NCBI RefSeq assembly: GCF_900094795.1
Contig: NZ_FMBC01000001.1
Coordinates: 186,001-250,000, forward strand
Direction of reading: 5' to 3'
Source: Kosakonia oryziphila
GTDB lineage: Bacteria; Pseudomonadota; Gammaproteobacteria; Enterobacterales; Enterobacteriaceae
DNA length: 64,000 nucleotides
Shown: positions 1-10,009 of the stretch, one piece after another
Layout: each line of letters begins with the position of its first letter
How positions within the stretch are numbered: position 1 is the first letter of the stretch
Notes under the pieces: generated by a model
The model's database searches: none
What the model was told of the DNA's origin: nothing
The model's input: only the letters and a program-made list of their open reading frames with translations
Made by a program: the position numbers and the translations under genes

Positions 1-2
1 AG

Positions 3-671
3 GGGATGTTTTTCAACGTACCGTTGCTGGTGGTCTGGATCCTGATTGGCGTGCTATGTATTGGCGCGGGTAAGGTGCGTCTGCATTACCACGCTTACCT
101 GAAGGCGGCGGTACATAATGACAGCCATGCCCATAAAGCAATGGCGAATGAGCTAACACTGATACACGGCGTGCCGCCGGGATGCAATGAGCATGAGTTT
201 TTACGCGAACTGCAAAACGCGCTGGTCTGGATCAACTTCCGCTTTTATCTGGCCCCGCTGTTCTGGTTTATTGTCGGCGCATACTGGGGGCCGGTACTGT
301 TGGTAGGTTATGCGTTTTTGCGTGCCTGGCAGTCGTGGTTGGCGCGTTACCAGACACCTAACGAACGTCAGCAGTCAGGCATTGATGCCATTTTACATGT
401 GCTGGACTGGGTGCCTGTCAGGCTGGCTGGCGTGGTGTATGCGCTGGTTGGGCACGGCGAAAAGGCGTTGCCTGCCTGGTTTGCTTCCCTTGGGGACGGC
501 CATACATCGCAATACCAGGTGCTGACGCGCCTCGCACAGTTCTCACTGGCGCGCGAGCCGCATCTGGACAAAGTCGAGACGCCGAAAGCCGCAGTGTCGA
601 TGGCGAAAAAAACCTCGCTGGTGCTGGTCGTTGTGGTCGCGTTGTTGACGATTTACGGCACACTGATCTGA
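3..671 (+). CDS. ampE: AmpE inner-membrane protein, 5' end missing
   Basis: The frame is open from the window edge and ends at a TGA at 669-671. About 222 codons are visible against about 284 in the K-12 protein, so roughly the first 60 residues lie outside the window. The ATG at position 6 aligns inside the K-12 protein and is not the start. Visible are membrane segments near the left end, around [16 protein letters not shown], and at the C-terminus ([10 protein letters not shown]). AmpE is a predicted ATP-binding-type membrane protein encoded with ampD, the anhydro-muramyl amidase, and linked to beta-lactamase induction and cell-wall sensing. Its biochemical activity is not established. Confidence 0.93.
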   Translation, partial: GMFFNVPLLVVWILIGVLCIGAGKVRLHYHAYLKAAVHNDSHAHKAMANELTLIHGVPPGCNEHEFLRELQNALVWINFRFYLAPLFWFIVGAYWGPVLLVGYAFLRAWQSWLARYQTPNERQQSGIDAILHVLDWVPVRLAGVVYALVGHGEKALPAWFASLGDGHTSQYQVLTRLAQFSLAREPHLDKVETPKAAVSMAKKTSLVLVVVVALLTIYGTLI

Positions 672-704
672 TAGCGTGCCAGAATTTTACTGATTATCCG
701 CAGC

Positions 705-729
705 CGGGATGCCGAAATCAGGTATCCCG
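705..729. terminator. Hairpin downstream of ampE
   Basis: CGGGATGCC and GGTATCCCG form a 9-bp stem with one G-T pair and a 7-nt loop. Only a weak T-rich tract follows on the + strand. It may end ampE transcription, or be the terminator of the decayed gene remnant on the opposite strand. Confidence 0.4.
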
Positions 730-737
730 TGTTCTTG

Positions 738-840
738 TCAGCGAATCGTTTTCAGACGAGTTATAGCGATCAGGATTGCGCCCATCAGCGGGTCGGTAAC
801 CGCATCAATCTATGCCGACCAGCGCCGGAGCGAAACCAAG
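738..840 (-). pseudogene. Probable remnant of a GPH-family sugar/cation symporter
   Basis: Reading the minus strand from about 840 gives YLGFAPALVGI, then a frame shift into IDAVTDPLMGAIL and a stop codon (TGA, complement of 738-740). The pattern (F/L)xPALVG followed by DA(V/I)(T/N)DPLMG is the N-terminal signature of glycoside-pentoside-hexuronide symporters (MelB/YicJ type). Here the intervening residues are missing and the two pieces lie in different frames, with nothing recognisable beyond them. I recall that Salmonella carries transporters of this type between ampE and aroP, which would make this a deletion scar. The match is short, so identification is tentative. Confidence 0.4.
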
Positions 841-856
841 GTAACGTTGGATAATA

Positions 857-881
857 CCCCTCTCCCGAGCAGAGAAAGGGG
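857..881. terminator. Imperfect CCCCTCTC hairpin after aroP
   Basis: An imperfect inverted repeat, CCCCTCTC against GAGAAAGGGG, starts 15 bases beyond the aroP stop and is followed on the minus strand by TATTAT. It probably serves as the aroP terminator. It resembles the other CCCTCTCC/GGAGAGGG hairpins in this window at 42592 and 53265. Confidence 0.45.
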
Positions 882-895
882 TGTTCAGACAAGGA

Positions 896-2269
896 TTAAC
901 TGGCTTTTACGGTTTTTGCACTTTTCTGTTTGAACAGATAGCCGACACCCAGTACAGCAATCCATACCGGGATCAGATAGACCGAAATTCCCATGCCAGG
1001 CGTCATCAGCATGATCACCAGCACTGCGGCCATAAACAGTAGGCAGATCCAGTTACCCAGCGGATAGAACAACGCCGGGAAGCGAGGCGTCACGCCCTGC
1101 AACTGTTTCGCACGACGGAAACGCATATGCGCCAGGCTGATCATCGCCCAGTTGATTACCAGTGCGGAAACTACCAGCGCCATCAGCAGACCGAATGCCG
1201 ATTCCGGTGCGAAGTAGTTGATCAGCACACACAACGCGGTAAAGAGCGCGGAAGTCAGGATGGTGTTTACCGGTACGCCGCGTTTATCAACTTTTTGCAG
1301 TACCTTGGGCGCATTGCCCTGCTTTGCCAGGCCAAACAGCATACGGCTATTGCAGTAAACGCAACTGTTATAAACAGAGAGGGCGGCAGTCAGCACCACA
1401 ATGTTCAGCGCATTGGCGACGAAGGTATCGCCCAGTTCGTGGAAAATTAGCACAAACGGGCTGGTATCTGCCGTTACACGGGTCCACGGCATCAGCGAGA
1501 GCAGCACCGCCAATGAGCCAACATAGAAAATCAGGATACGATAGATAACCTGGTTGGTGGCTTTTGGAATGCTCTGTTCCGGGTTATCGGCCTCTGCGGC
1601 GGTGATCCCTACCAGCTCAAGGCCACCAAACGAGAACATAATGATCGCCATCATCATCACCAGTCCACCGATACCATGCGGCAGGAAGCCGCCCTGTTCC
1701 CACAGGTTACGTACGGTCGCCTGCGGGCCAGCGCTACCGCTGAACAGCAGCCAACCGCCGAAAATGATCATGGCGACGACCGCGAATACCTTAATAATGG
1801 CAAACCAGAACTCCATCTCACCAAACACTTTCACGTTGGTCAGGTTGATGGCGTTAATGATGACAAAGAAGGCCGCAGCAGAGACCCAGGTCGGGATTTC
1901 CGGCCACCAGAATTGAATATACTTCCCGACCGCAGTCAGTTCCGCCATCGCCACCAGTACATACAGCACCCAGTAGTTCCAGCCAGAAGCAAAACCGGCA
2001 AAGCTACCCCAATATTTATAAGCAAAGTGGCTAAATGAACCGGCTACTGGCTCTTCTACGACCATTTCGCCCAACTGACGCATGATCAGAAAGGCGATAA
2101 AACCTGCAATGGCGTAGCCCAGAATAATACCGGGACCGGCAGATTGAATGACCGATGCGCTGCCCAGAAAAAGGCCGGTCCCAATAGCGCCACCCAGCGC
2201 AATAAGCTGAATATGGCGGTTCTTAAGGCCGCGCTTTAGCTGATCGCCGTGCTGTTGACCTTCCATCAT
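896..2269 (-). CDS. aroP: Aromatic amino acid:H+ symporter AroP
   Basis: General aromatic amino acid permease importing Phe, Tyr and Trp across the inner membrane. It belongs to the amino acid-polyamine-organocation superfamily (AAT family) with about 12 hydrophobic helices. The conserved GAIGTGLFLGS stretch lies in helix 1. The frame is open upstream to 2473, but the start is placed at the ATG at 2269 (MMEGQQHG), which gives 457 residues as in K-12 and has GAGG just upstream. The extra upstream residues are polar and not membrane-like. It is divergent from pdhR. TyrR boxes lie in its promoter region, consistent with the known repression by TyrR with aromatic amino acids. Confidence 0.97.
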   Translation of the reverse strand: MMEGQQHGDQLKRGLKNRHIQLIALGGAIGTGLFLGSASVIQSAGPGIILGYAIAGFIAFLIMRQLGEMVVEEPVAGSFSHFAYKYWGSFAGFASGWNYWVLYVLVAMAELTAVGKYIQFWWPEIPTWVSAAAFFVIINAINLTNVKVFGEMEFWFAIIKVFAVVAMIIFGGWLLFSGSAGPQATVRNLWEQGGFLPHGIGGLVMMMAIIMFSFGGLELVGITAAEADNPEQSIPKATNQVIYRILIFYVGSLAVLLSLMPWTRVTADTSPFVLIFHELGDTFVANALNIVVLTAALSVYNSCVYCNSRMLFGLAKQGNAPKVLQKVDKRGVPVNTILTSALFTALCVLINYFAPESAFGLLMALVVSALVINWAMISLAHMRFRRAKQLQGVTPRFPALFYPLGNWICLLFMAAVLVIMLMTPGMGISVYLIPVWIAVLGVGYLFKQKSAKTVKAS

Positions 2270-2311
2270 GAAACCTCGTGTGTGGTTATTATGTTTACGC
2301 TGTCGTTTGCG

Positions 2312-2351
2312 TGTAATAAATAAATTCCATTTTTGTATTTTATTGTTTACG
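2312..2351. promoter_or_regulatory. Tandem TyrR boxes upstream of aroP
   Basis: The TyrR consensus is TGTAAA-N6-TTTACA. A strong match, TGTATT-N6-TTTACG, lies at 2334-2351. A weaker one, TGTAAT-N6-ATTCCA, lies at 2312-2329 and keeps the invariant G and C. The two start 22 bases apart, about two helical turns, which suits the strong-plus-weak arrangement by which TyrR represses aroP in E. coli. Confidence 0.65.
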
Positions 2352-2708
2352 AATTGCTGGCGTAATTTTTCGCCTGACTCTTTCGTAGTGCCAAGAATAG
2401 TGGTAAGTGCGCGTGAATGCATCTGCTTTATGAAGCGATGATGACGACTGATGAAAAAGAAACCGTTTGCCACTACTCCAACTACTCCCTTCTCGAACGC
2501 TTATTTTATTATTATGCAAATTAAATGCATAAAAAATCAAAAATGAACCAACTGAATCGGTTCATATGTCTTAGTCAGCGTTTCGGGAAAGTTAAAACTG
2601 CCTCTTTCGAGGTAAATGAGATATTTGTGCAAGGTTACATTTTTGAAACGTTATTTCTGTACGATCGTTAAAATGTGCGTGGTTTCCTGATTTCAATCAA
2701 AACCTGTA

Positions 2709-2737
2709 TGGACATGAGGTGAATACTTTGTTACTTT
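2709..2737 (+). promoter_or_regulatory. pdhR operon promoter
   Basis: TGGACA (2709-2714), a 17-bp spacer and TACTTT (2732-2737) make a reasonable sigma-70 promoter. Its start point would be near 2744, just before the PdhR operator at 2754. Confidence 0.6.
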
Positions 2738-2753
2738 AGCGTCAAGAACGTGA

Positions 2754-2770
2754 AATTGGTAAGACCAATT
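2754..2770. promoter_or_regulatory. PdhR operator
   Basis: AATTGGT-AAG-ACCAATT is a perfect inverted repeat and equals the known PdhR box. It sits just downstream of the predicted pdhR transcription start, so bound PdhR would block the operon. Pyruvate releases PdhR from DNA. Confidence 0.9.
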
Positions 2771-2800
2771 TACTCCGGCGAATGGCAGAGACAGGGAACC

Positions 2801-3565
2801 ATGGCCTACAGCAAAATCCGCCAACCAAAACTATCCGATGTGATTGAGCAGCAACTGGAGTTTTTGATTCTCGAGGGGACTTTACGTCCCGGTGAAAAAC
2901 TTCCTCCAGAGCGCGAACTGGCGAAACAGTTCGATGTTTCTCGTCCTTCACTGCGCGAGGCCATTCAGCGCCTCGAAGCGAAAGGTCTGCTCCTTCGTCG
3001 CCAGGGTGGCGGGACTTTTGTCCAGAGCAGTCTGTGGCAGAGCTTCAGCGATCCGCTGGTAGAACTGCTCAACGATCATCCCGAATCCCAATTTGACCTG
3101 CTTGAAACCCGCCATGCGCTAGAAGGCATAGCGGCTTATTACGCAGCGCTGCGCAGCACAGATGAAGACAAGGCGCGTATTGGCGAGTTGCACCAGGCGA
3201 TTGAACTGGCGCAGCAGTCCGGGGATTTAGACGCGGAGTCCAGCGCTGTCGTGCAGTATCAAATTGCCGTAACCGAAGCGGCGCACAATGTCGTGCTGCT
3301 TCATTTGCTACGCTGCATGGAGCCCATGTTGGCGCAAAACGTCCGGCAGAACTTCGAATTGCTGTACGCACGCCGGGAGATGCTCCCGCTGGTCAGTAAT
3401 CACCGCTCAAGTATTTTTGCGGCGATCATGGCCGGGCAGCCGGAAGAGGCGCGTGAAGCGTCGCACCGCCACCTGGCATTTATCGAAGAGATTTTGCTGG
3501 ACAGAAGCCGTGAGCAGAGCCGTCGTGAACGCTCGCTGCGTCGGTTAGAGCAGAGAAAGAATTAA
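2801..3565 (+). CDS. pdhR: Pyruvate-sensing transcriptional repressor PdhR
   Basis: GntR-family (FadR subfamily) repressor of the pyruvate dehydrogenase operon and of respiratory genes such as ndh and cyoA, with pyruvate as the inducing ligand. The N-terminal winged helix-turn-helix covers about residues 10-75 ([44 protein letters not shown]). The C-terminal helical FCD ligand domain covers about 95-225. The start at 2801 (MAYSKIRQ) gives 254 residues as in K-12. An ATG-less extension to 2750 would run through the operator. AGGGA precedes the chosen start. It is the first gene of pdhR-aceEF-lpd and is autoregulated through the box at 2754-2770. Confidence 0.97.
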   Translation: MAYSKIRQPKLSDVIEQQLEFLILEGTLRPGEKLPPERELAKQFDVSRPSLREAIQRLEAKGLLLRRQGGGTFVQSSLWQSFSDPLVELLNDHPESQFDLLETRHALEGIAAYYAALRSTDEDKARIGELHQAIELAQQSGDLDAESSAVVQYQIAVTEAAHNVVLLHLLRCMEPMLAQNVRQNFELLYARREMLPLVSNHRSSIFAAIMAGQPEEAREASHRHLAFIEEILLDRSREQSRRERSLRRLEQRKN

Positions 3566-3727
3566 GATTTTCTGGTGCAATTTGTGCCGGAAGAGTTGTA
3601 ACACCAGCGCCAAACTTTAGAGCGCGGCAACTAAACGCAGAACCTGTCTTATTGTGTCTTTTTCGAAGGGCTCAATGGGACAGGTTCCAGACAAATCAAC
3701 GTATTAGATAGATAAGGAATACCCCCC

Positions 3728-6391
3728 ATGTCAGAACGTTTCCAAAATGACGTGGATCCGATCGAAACTCGCGACTGGCAACAGGCGATCGAATCGGTCA
3801 TCCGTGAAGAAGGTGTTGAGCGTGCTCAGTATCTGATTGACCAGCTCCTTTCTGAAGCCCGCAAAGGCGGTGTGAAAGTGGCAGCTGGCACAGGGGCGAG
3901 CAACTATATAAACACTATTGCCGTTGAAGATGAGCCGGAATACCCTGGCAATCTGGAACTGGAACGACGTATTCGTTCAGCTATCCGCTGGAACGCAATC
4001 ATGACGGTTCTGCGTGCCTCTAAAAAAGACCTTGAGTTGGGCGGCCACATGGCTTCCTTCCAGTCTTCTGCGACCGTATATGAAGTTTGCTTCAACCACT
4101 TCTTCCGCGCCCGTAACGAGAAAGATGGCGGCGATCTGGTTTACTTCCAGGGCCACATCTCTCCGGGTATCTACGCGCGTGCGTTCGTCGAAGGTCGTTT
4201 GACTGAAGAGCAGATGAACAACTTCCGTCAGGAAGTGCACGGCAAGGGCCTGTCATCTTATCCGCACCCGAAACTGATGCCGGAATTCTGGCAGTTCCCG
4301 ACCGTATCCATGGGTCTGGGCCCAATTGGTGCGATCTACCAGGCGAAGTTCCTGAAATATCTGGAACACCGCGGTCTGAAAGATACCTCTGAACAAACCG
4401 TTTACGCTTTCCTTGGCGATGGCGAGATGGATGAGCCGGAATCCAAAGGTGCGATCACTATCGCCACCCGTGAAAAACTGGACAACCTGTGCTTCATCAT
4501 CAACTGTAACTTGCAACGTCTGGATGGCCCGGTCACTGGTAACGGTAAAATCATCAACGAACTGGAAGGCATCTTTGCTGGTGCTGGCTGGAACGTGATC
4601 AAGGTGATGTGGGGTTCCCGTTGGGACGAGCTGCTGCGTAAAGATACCAGCGGTAAACTGATCCAACTGATGAACGAAACCGTTGATGGTGACTACCAGA
4701 CCTTCAAATCCAAAGACGGCGCCTACGTTCGTGAGCACTTCTTCGGTAAATATCCGGAAACTGCAGCGCTGGTCGCAGACTGGACTGACGAGCAGATCTG
4801 GGCGCTGAACCGTGGTGGTCACGATCCGAAAAAAATCTACGCTGCACTGAAAAAAGCGCAGGAAACCAAAGGTAAAGCGACTGTTATCCTGGCCCATACC
4901 ATTAAAGGTTACGGCATGGGTGATACCGCTGAAGGTAAAAACATTGCCCACCAGGTTAAGAAAATGAACATGGACGGTGTGCGTTATATCCGCGACCGTT
5001 TCAATGTTCCGGCAACCGATGAGCAGGTTGAAAACCTCTCTTACCTGACCTTCCCGGAAGGTTCTGAAGAGTATAAATACCTACATGAACGTCGCCAGGC
5101 GCTGAAAGGTTACCTGCCGTCTCGTCAGCCGAACTTCACCGAGAAGCTGGAACTGCCTGCGCTGGCTGATTTCTCCCAACTGCTGGAAGAGCAGAACAAA
5201 GAGATCTCTACCACTATCGCTTTCGTTCGTGCCTTGAACGTGATGCTGAAGAACAAATCGATCAAAGATCGCCTGGTGCCGATCATCGCCGACGAAGCGC
5301 GTACTTTCGGTATGGAAGGTCTGTTCCGTCAGATTGGTATTTACAGCCCGAACGGCCAGCAGTACACCCCGCAGGACCGTGAGCAGGTTGCTTACTACAA
5401 AGAAGACGAAAAAGGTCAGATTCTGCAGGAAGGTATCAACGAACTGGGTGCTGGCGCATCCTGGCTGGCGGCTGCGACCTCTTACAGCACCAACAACCTG
5501 CCGATGATCCCGTTCTACATTTACTACTCCATGTTCGGGTTCCAGCGTATCGGCGACCTGTGCTGGCAGGCTGGCGACCAGCAGGCTCGTGGCTTCCTGG
5601 TAGGGGGGACTTCCGGTCGTACAACGCTGAACGGCGAAGGTCTGCAACACGAAGATGGCCACAGCCACATTCAGTCGCTGACTATCCCGAACTGTATCTC
5701 TTACGATCCGGCTTACGCGTACGAAGTTGCTGTCATCATGCATGACGGTCTGGAGCGTATGTACGGCGAGAAACAAGAGAACGTTTACTATTACATCACC
5801 ACGCTGAACGAAAACTACCACATGCCGGCAATGCCGGAAGGTGCTGAGGAAGGTATCCGTAAGGGTATCTACAAACTCGAAACCGTTGCAGGTAGCAAAG
5901 GTAAAGTTCAGTTGCTGGGCTCCGGTTCTATCCTGCGTCACGTGCGTGAAGCAGCGCAGATCCTGGCGAACGACTACGGCGTGGGCTCTGACGTGTACAG
6001 CGTCACTTCCTTCACTGAACTGGCGCGTGATGGCCAGGATTGCGAGCGCTGGAACATGCTGCACCCGCTGGAAACTCCGCGCGTTCCGTACATCGCTCAG
6101 GTGATGAACGACGCTCCGGCAGTGGCATCGACTGACTATATGAAACTGTTCGCTGAGCAGGTTCGTACTTATGTACCGGCTGATGATTACCGCGTACTGG
6201 GTACTGACGGCTTCGGTCGCTCTGACAGCCGTGAAAACCTGCGTCACCACTTCGAAGTTGATGCTTCTTACGTGGTGGTAGCAGCGCTGGGCGAACTGGC
6301 TAAACGTGGCGAAATCGACAAGAAAGTGGTGGCGGAAGCAATCACCAAATTCAACATCGATGCAGAAAAAGTTAACCCGCGTCTGGCGTAA
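3728..6391 (+). CDS. aceE: Pyruvate dehydrogenase E1 component
   Basis: Homodimeric thiamine-diphosphate enzyme that decarboxylates pyruvate and reductively acetylates the lipoyl groups of AceF. At 887 residues it equals the K-12 length. The ThDP/Mg2+ motif begins with GDGEMDE at residue 230 and runs to the NCN stretch about 30 residues on. The start has AAGGA at 3714-3718. A 162-bp gap separates it from pdhR, and it lies 14 bases before aceF, so the two are cotranslated at matching level. Codon use is that of a highly expressed gene. No odd features. Confidence 0.98.
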   Translation: MSERFQNDVDPIETRDWQQAIESVIREEGVERAQYLIDQLLSEARKGGVKVAAGTGASNYINTIAVEDEPEYPGNLELERRIRSAIRWNAIMTVLRASKKDLELGGHMASFQSSATVYEVCFNHFFRARNEKDGGDLVYFQGHISPGIYARAFVEGRLTEEQMNNFRQEVHGKGLSSYPHPKLMPEFWQFPTVSMGLGPIGAIYQAKFLKYLEHRGLKDTSEQTVYAFLGDGEMDEPESKGAITIATREKLDNLCFIINCNLQRLDGPVTGNGKIINELEGIFAGAGWNVIKVMWGSRWDELLRKDTSGKLIQLMNETVDGDYQTFKSKDGAYVREHFFGKYPETAALVADWTDEQIWALNRGGHDPKKIYAALKKAQETKGKATVILAHTIKGYGMGDTAEGKNIAHQVKKMNMDGVRYIRDRFNVPATDEQVENLSYLTFPEGSEEYKYLHERRQALKGYLPSRQPNFTEKLELPALADFSQLLEEQNKEISTTIAFVRALNVMLKNKSIKDRLVPIIADEARTFGMEGLFRQIGIYSPNGQQYTPQDREQVAYYKEDEKGQILQEGINELGAGASWLAAATSYSTNNLPMIPFYIYYSMFGFQRIGDLCWQAGDQQARGFLVGGTSGRTTLNGEGLQHEDGHSHIQSLTIPNCISYDPAYAYEVAVIMHDGLERMYGEKQENVYYYITTLNENYHMPAMPEGAEEGIRKGIYKLETVAGSKGKVQLLGSGSILRHVREAAQILANDYGVGSDVYSVTSFTELARDGQDCERWNMLHPLETPRVPYIAQVMNDAPAVASTDYMKLFAEQVRTYVPADDYRVLGTDGFGRSDSRENLRHHFEVDASYVVVAALGELAKRGEIDKKVVAEAITKFNIDAEKVNPRLA

Positions 6392-6405
6392 GAGGTAAAG
6401 AGATA

Positions 6406-7260
6406 ATGGCTATCGAAATCAATGTACCGGACATCGGGTCTGATGAAGTTGAAATCACCGAGATCCTGGTCAAAGTGGGCGACACCGTTTCCGCTGAACA
6501 GTCGCTGATCACCGTAGAAGGCGATAAAGCCTCTATGGAAGTCCCGTCTCCGCAGGCTGGTATCGTTAAAGAGATCAAAGTCTCTGTTGGCGATAAAACC
6601 GAGACCGGCAAACTGATCATGATTTTCGATTCCGCCGATGGTGCAGCAGCCGCTGCACCTGCTAAGGCAGAAGAGAAGAAAGACGCGGCCCCGGCTGCTG
6701 CTCTGGCCGCTGCGGCTGCCAAAGAAGTTAACGTACCTGATATTGGCGGCGACGAAGTTGAAGTGACCGAGATCCTGGTCAAAGTAGGCGACACCGTTGC
6801 GGCTGAACAGTCTCTGATCACCGTAGAAGGCGACAAAGCCTCTATGGAAGTTCCGGCGCCGTTTGCCGGAACTGTTAAAGAGATCAAAATCAATACTGGC
6901 GACAAAGTCTCCACTGGTTCCTTGATCATGATCTTCGAAGTTGCAGGCGCTGCTCCGGCAGCGGCTCCGGCACAGGCGGCTGCACCGGCTGCGGCAAGCG
7001 CGCCGGCAGCAGCTTCTGGCCCGAAAGAGGTTAATGTACCGGATATCGGCGGTGACGAAGTTGAAGTGACCGAAGTACTGGTCAAAGTGGGTGACAAAGT
7101 CTCTGCTGAACAGTCATTGATCACCGTAGAAGGCGACAAAGCGTCTATGGAAGTTCCGGCTCCGTTCGCCGGTACGGTGAAAGAGCTGAAAGTGAACGTG
7201 GGCGATAAAGTCTCCACCGGCTCTCTTATCATGGTGTTTGAAGTGGAAGGCGCGGCACCT
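6406..7260 (+). repeat. Three tandem lipoyl-domain repeats inside aceF
   Basis: Three direct repeats of about 240 bases, starting near 6406, 6721 and 7024, share long identical stretches around the lipoyl-lysine codons. They are internal gene repeats maintained by function. They could recombine to change the number of lipoyl domains. Confidence 0.9.
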
Positions 7261-8295
7261 GCCGCCGCTCCGGCTGCTGCTGCGGCTCCGGCTCCTCAGG
7301 CGGCAAAACCGGCTGCTGCACCGGCTCCGGCGAAAGCTGAAGGCAAATCCGACTTTGCTGAAAACGACGCTTACGTCCACGCGACGCCGCTGATCCGCCG
7401 CCTGGCGCGTGAATTCGGCGTTAACCTGGCGAAAGTGAAAGGCACCGGCCGTAAAGGTCGCATTCTGCGCGAAGATGTTCAGGCTTACGTGAAAGATGCG
7501 ATCAAACGCGCTGAATCCGCGCCTGCCGCTGGCGCAACCGGTGGTTCTCTGCCGGGCCTGCTGCCGTGGCCGAAAGTGGATTTCAGCAAGTTTGGTGAAA
7601 TTGAAGAAGTGGAGCTGGGCCGCATCCAGAAAATTTCTGGTGCTAACCTGAGCCGTAACTGGGTGATGATCCCGCACGTTACGCATTTCGATAAAACTGA
7701 TATCACCGATCTGGAAGCCTTCCGTAAACAGCAAAACGCTGAAGCTGAGAAGCGCAAACTGGACGTGAAATTCACCCCGGTTGTCTTCATCATGAAAGCC
7801 GTTGCTGCGGCGCTTGAGCAAATGCCACGCTTCAACAGCTCTCTGTCTGAAGATGGTCAGAAGCTGACGCTGAAAAAATACATCAACATCGGTGTTGCGG
7901 TGGATACGCCGAATGGTCTGGTTGTTCCAGTCTTTAAAGACGTGAACAAGAAGAGCATTACCGAACTCTCCCGCGAGCTGACTGTCATCTCCAAAAAAGC
8001 GCGTGATGGCAAGCTGACCGCTGGCGAAATGCAGGGTGGTTGCTTCACCATCTCCAGCATCGGCGGCCTGGGCACCACCCACTTCGCGCCGATTGTGAAT
8101 GCGCCGGAAGTCGCTATCCTGGGCGTCTCCAAATCTGCAATGGAGCCGGTCTGGAACGGTAAAGAGTTCATGCCGCGCCTGATGATGCCGATTTCGCTCT
8201 CCTTCGACCACCGTGTGATTGACGGTGCTGATGGTGCGCGCTTTATCACCATCATCAACAATATGCTGTCGGACATCCGCCGTCTGGTGATGTAA
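6406..8295 (+). CDS. aceF: Dihydrolipoyl transacetylase (PDH E2)
   Basis: Core of the pyruvate dehydrogenase complex, transferring acetyl from lipoyl to CoA. Three lipoyl domains are visible with modified lysines in GDKASMEV at residues 41, 144 and 245, joined by Ala/Pro-rich mobile linkers. They are followed by the peripheral-subunit-binding domain (around [16 protein letters not shown], about 324-360) and the catalytic domain ending in HRVIDGADG with active-site His602. At 629 residues it is one shorter than K-12, the difference lying in linker or repeat regions. It follows aceE by 14 bases and is closed by a strong terminator. Confidence 0.98.
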   Translation: MAIEINVPDIGSDEVEITEILVKVGDTVSAEQSLITVEGDKASMEVPSPQAGIVKEIKVSVGDKTETGKLIMIFDSADGAAAAAPAKAEEKKDAAPAAALAAAAAKEVNVPDIGGDEVEVTEILVKVGDTVAAEQSLITVEGDKASMEVPAPFAGTVKEIKINTGDKVSTGSLIMIFEVAGAAPAAAPAQAAAPAAASAPAAASGPKEVNVPDIGGDEVEVTEVLVKVGDKVSAEQSLITVEGDKASMEVPAPFAGTVKELKVNVGDKVSTGSLIMVFEVEGAAPAAAPAAAAAPAPQAAKPAAAPAPAKAEGKSDFAENDAYVHATPLIRRLAREFGVNLAKVKGTGRKGRILREDVQAYVKDAIKRAESAPAAGATGGSLPGLLPWPKVDFSKFGEIEEVELGRIQKISGANLSRNWVMIPHVTHFDKTDITDLEAFRKQQNAEAEKRKLDVKFTPVVFIMKAVAAALEQMPRFNSSLSEDGQKLTLKKYINIGVAVDTPNGLVVPVFKDVNKKSITELSRELTVISKKARDGKLTAGEMQGGCFTISSIGGLGTTHFAPIVNAPEVAILGVSKSAMEPVWNGKEFMPRLMMPISLSFDHRVIDGADGARFITIINNMLSDIRRLVM

Positions 8296-8300
8296 TCGAG

Positions 8301-8328
8301 AAAGCCGGCCAGACGGCCGGCTTTTTTC
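8301..8328 (+). terminator. aceF terminator
   Basis: AAAGCCGGCC-AGAC-GGCCGGCTTTTTT is a GC-rich hairpin with a T run, 5 bases after the aceF stop. It separates aceEF from lpd, which also has its own promoter. Read-through would still supply some lpd. Confidence 0.9.
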
Positions 8329-8389
8329 TGATAATCTCATTGGGCTTTTGGGGTTATCAGGGGCAAAGGACAAATCGTTTGCCGTTTGT

Positions 8390-8417
8390 TGTTTCAAATT
8401 TGTTAACATTTTTGTAA
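8390..8417 (+). promoter_or_regulatory. Possible ArcA direct repeats upstream of lpd
   Basis: TGTTT (8390), TGTTA (8401) and TGTAA (8413) form three ArcA-like elements spaced 11 and 12 bases apart, in the AT-rich stretch where the separate lpd promoter is expected. ArcA is known to repress lpd without oxygen. Core promoter hexamers are not clear, so only the repeats are claimed. Confidence 0.4.
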
Positions 8418-8498
8418 ACTGCGGGCGGATAGAACGTCCCGGTGGATGAAGGGCGACACGAAGTACCCCTGACCGCCGGAAATCAATAAGAGGTCATG

Positions 8499-9923
8499 AT
8501 GAGTACTGAAATCAAAACTCAGGTCGTGGTACTTGGGGCAGGCCCGGCAGGTTACTCTGCTGCCTTCCGTTGCGCTGATTTAGGTCTGGAAACCGTCATC
8601 GTTGAACGTTACAGCACCCTCGGCGGTGTTTGTCTGAATGTAGGTTGTATCCCTTCTAAAGCGCTGCTGCATGTAGCAAAAGTTATCGAAGAAGCCAAAG
8701 CGCTGGCTGAGCACGGTATTGTTTTCGGCGAGCCGAAAACTGATATCGACAAAATTCGTACCTGGAAAGAGAAAGTGATCACCCAACTGACCGGTGGTCT
8801 GTCGGGTATGGCGAAAGGCCGTAAAGTCAAAGTGGTCAACGGTCTGGGTAAATTCACCGGAGCGAACACGCTGGAAGTTGAAGGCGAAAACGGCAAAACC
8901 GTGATCAACTTTGACAACGCTATTATCGCGGCGGGTTCCCGTCCGATTCAGTTGCCGTTCATTCCGCACGAAGATCCACGCGTATGGGATTCCACCGATG
9001 CGCTGGAGCTGAAATCCGTACCGAAACGTATGCTGGTTATGGGCGGCGGTATCATCGGCCTGGAAATGGGTACCGTGTACCATGCGCTGGGTTCAGAGAT
9101 CGACGTGGTTGAAATGTTCGACCAGGTTATCCCGGCAGCAGATAAAGATATCGTTAAAGTCTTCACCAAACGCGTCAGCAAGAAATTCAACCTGATGCTG
9201 GAAACCAAAGTGACTGCCGTTGAAGCGAAAGAAGACGGCATTTACGTTTCCATGGAAGGCAAAAAAGCGCCTGCTGAAGCGCAGCGTTATGACGCCGTGC
9301 TGGTGGCTATCGGTCGTGTACCGAACGGTAAAAACCTCGATGCTGGCAAAGCAGGCGTTGAAGTGGACGATCGTGGCTTCATCCGCGTTGACAAACAGCT
9401 ACGCACCAACGTGCCGCACATCTTTGCTATCGGCGATATCGTCGGTCAGCCGATGCTGGCGCACAAAGGCGTGCATGAAGGTCATGTGGCCGCTGAAGTT
9501 ATCGCCGGTAAAAAACACTACTTTGATCCGAAAGTTATCCCGTCTATCGCTTACACCGAGCCAGAAGTTGCATGGGTTGGTCTGACTGAGAAAGAAGCGA
9601 AAGAGAAAGGCATTAGCTACGAAACCGCCACCTTCCCGTGGGCTGCTTCTGGTCGTGCTATCGCTTCCGATTGCGCGGACGGTATGACCAAACTGATTTT
9701 CGACAAAGAGACTCACCGCGTTATCGGTGGCGCGATTGTCGGCACCAATGGCGGCGAGCTGCTGGGTGAAATCGGTCTGGCGATCGAAATGGGTTGCGAC
9801 GCGGAAGATATCGCGCTGACCATTCACGCGCACCCGACGCTGCATGAATCTGTTGGCCTGGCCGCAGAAGTGTTCGAAGGAAGCATCACCGATCTGCCGA
9901 ACCCGAAAGCGAAAAAGAAATAA
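8499..9923 (+). CDS. lpd: Dihydrolipoamide dehydrogenase (E3)
   Basis: FAD- and NAD-linked disulfide oxidoreductase shared by pyruvate dehydrogenase, 2-oxoglutarate dehydrogenase and the glycine cleavage system. The FAD motif GAGPAGY is at the N-terminus, the redox disulfide C45/C50 lies in GGVCLNVGCIPSK, an NAD motif GGGIIGLEMG follows, and the catalytic HAHPTLHE is near residue 445. Two consecutive ATG codons occur at 8496 and 8499. The second gives 474 residues as in K-12 and better spacing (5 nt) from AGAGG. It is transcribed both with aceEF and from its own promoter. A strong terminator follows. Confidence 0.98.
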   Translation: MSTEIKTQVVVLGAGPAGYSAAFRCADLGLETVIVERYSTLGGVCLNVGCIPSKALLHVAKVIEEAKALAEHGIVFGEPKTDIDKIRTWKEKVITQLTGGLSGMAKGRKVKVVNGLGKFTGANTLEVEGENGKTVINFDNAIIAAGSRPIQLPFIPHEDPRVWDSTDALELKSVPKRMLVMGGGIIGLEMGTVYHALGSEIDVVEMFDQVIPAADKDIVKVFTKRVSKKFNLMLETKVTAVEAKEDGIYVSMEGKKAPAEAQRYDAVLVAIGRVPNGKNLDAGKAGVEVDDRGFIRVDKQLRTNVPHIFAIGDIVGQPMLAHKGVHEGHVAAEVIAGKKHYFDPKVIPSIAYTEPEVAWVGLTEKEAKEKGISYETATFPWAASGRAIASDCADGMTKLIFDKETHRVIGGAIVGTNGGELLGEIGLAIEMGCDAEDIALTIHAHPTLHESVGLAAEVFEGSITDLPNPKAKKK

Positions 9924-9940
9924 GTTTTCGCAGACAATAG

Positions 9941-9965
9941 ACGCCTCTTCGGAGGCGTTTTTTTT
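9941..9965 (+). terminator. lpd terminator
   Basis: ACGCCTC-TTC-GGAGGCG followed by nine T is a strong intrinsic terminator closing the PDH operon, so the next gene needs its own promoter. Confidence 0.93.
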
Positions 9966-10009
9966 GCGCTAATTTTGTCAGGTGACAGCTTTTTTCACTG
10001 CCAATGGTA

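Larger units (their letters stand above)
2270..2800. promoter_or_regulatory. aroP/pdhR divergent control region
   Basis: These 531 bases hold no convincing gene. The short frames inside are AT-rich noise and the upstream extension of aroP. The aroP side carries two TyrR boxes (2312-2351). The pdhR side carries a promoter (2709-2737) and the PdhR operator (2754-2770). The middle, about 2480-2650, is AT-rich with no motif I can name. Confidence 0.75.

Noticed and set aside
709-933. 74-codon frame between ampE and aroP
   Set aside because: It crosses two hairpins and the aroP 3' end, has no ribosome-binding site, and better evidence supports a minus-strand remnant.
2270-2473. 68-residue N-terminal extension of AroP
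   Set aside because: It is polar, covers the TyrR boxes and lacks a ribosome-binding site; the start at 2269 gives the family length.
5081-6250. 389-codon open frame antisense to aceE
   Set aside because: Same codon-bias shadow; the sense gene is certain and the antisense product has no protein-like pattern.
6372-7232. 286-codon antisense frame with Ser/Thr/Ala repeats
   Set aside because: The repeats are mirror images of the aceF lipoyl domains, not a new repeat protein.
7114-8409. 431-codon frame antisense to aceF
   Set aside because: Shadow of aceF codons, running through the aceF terminator.
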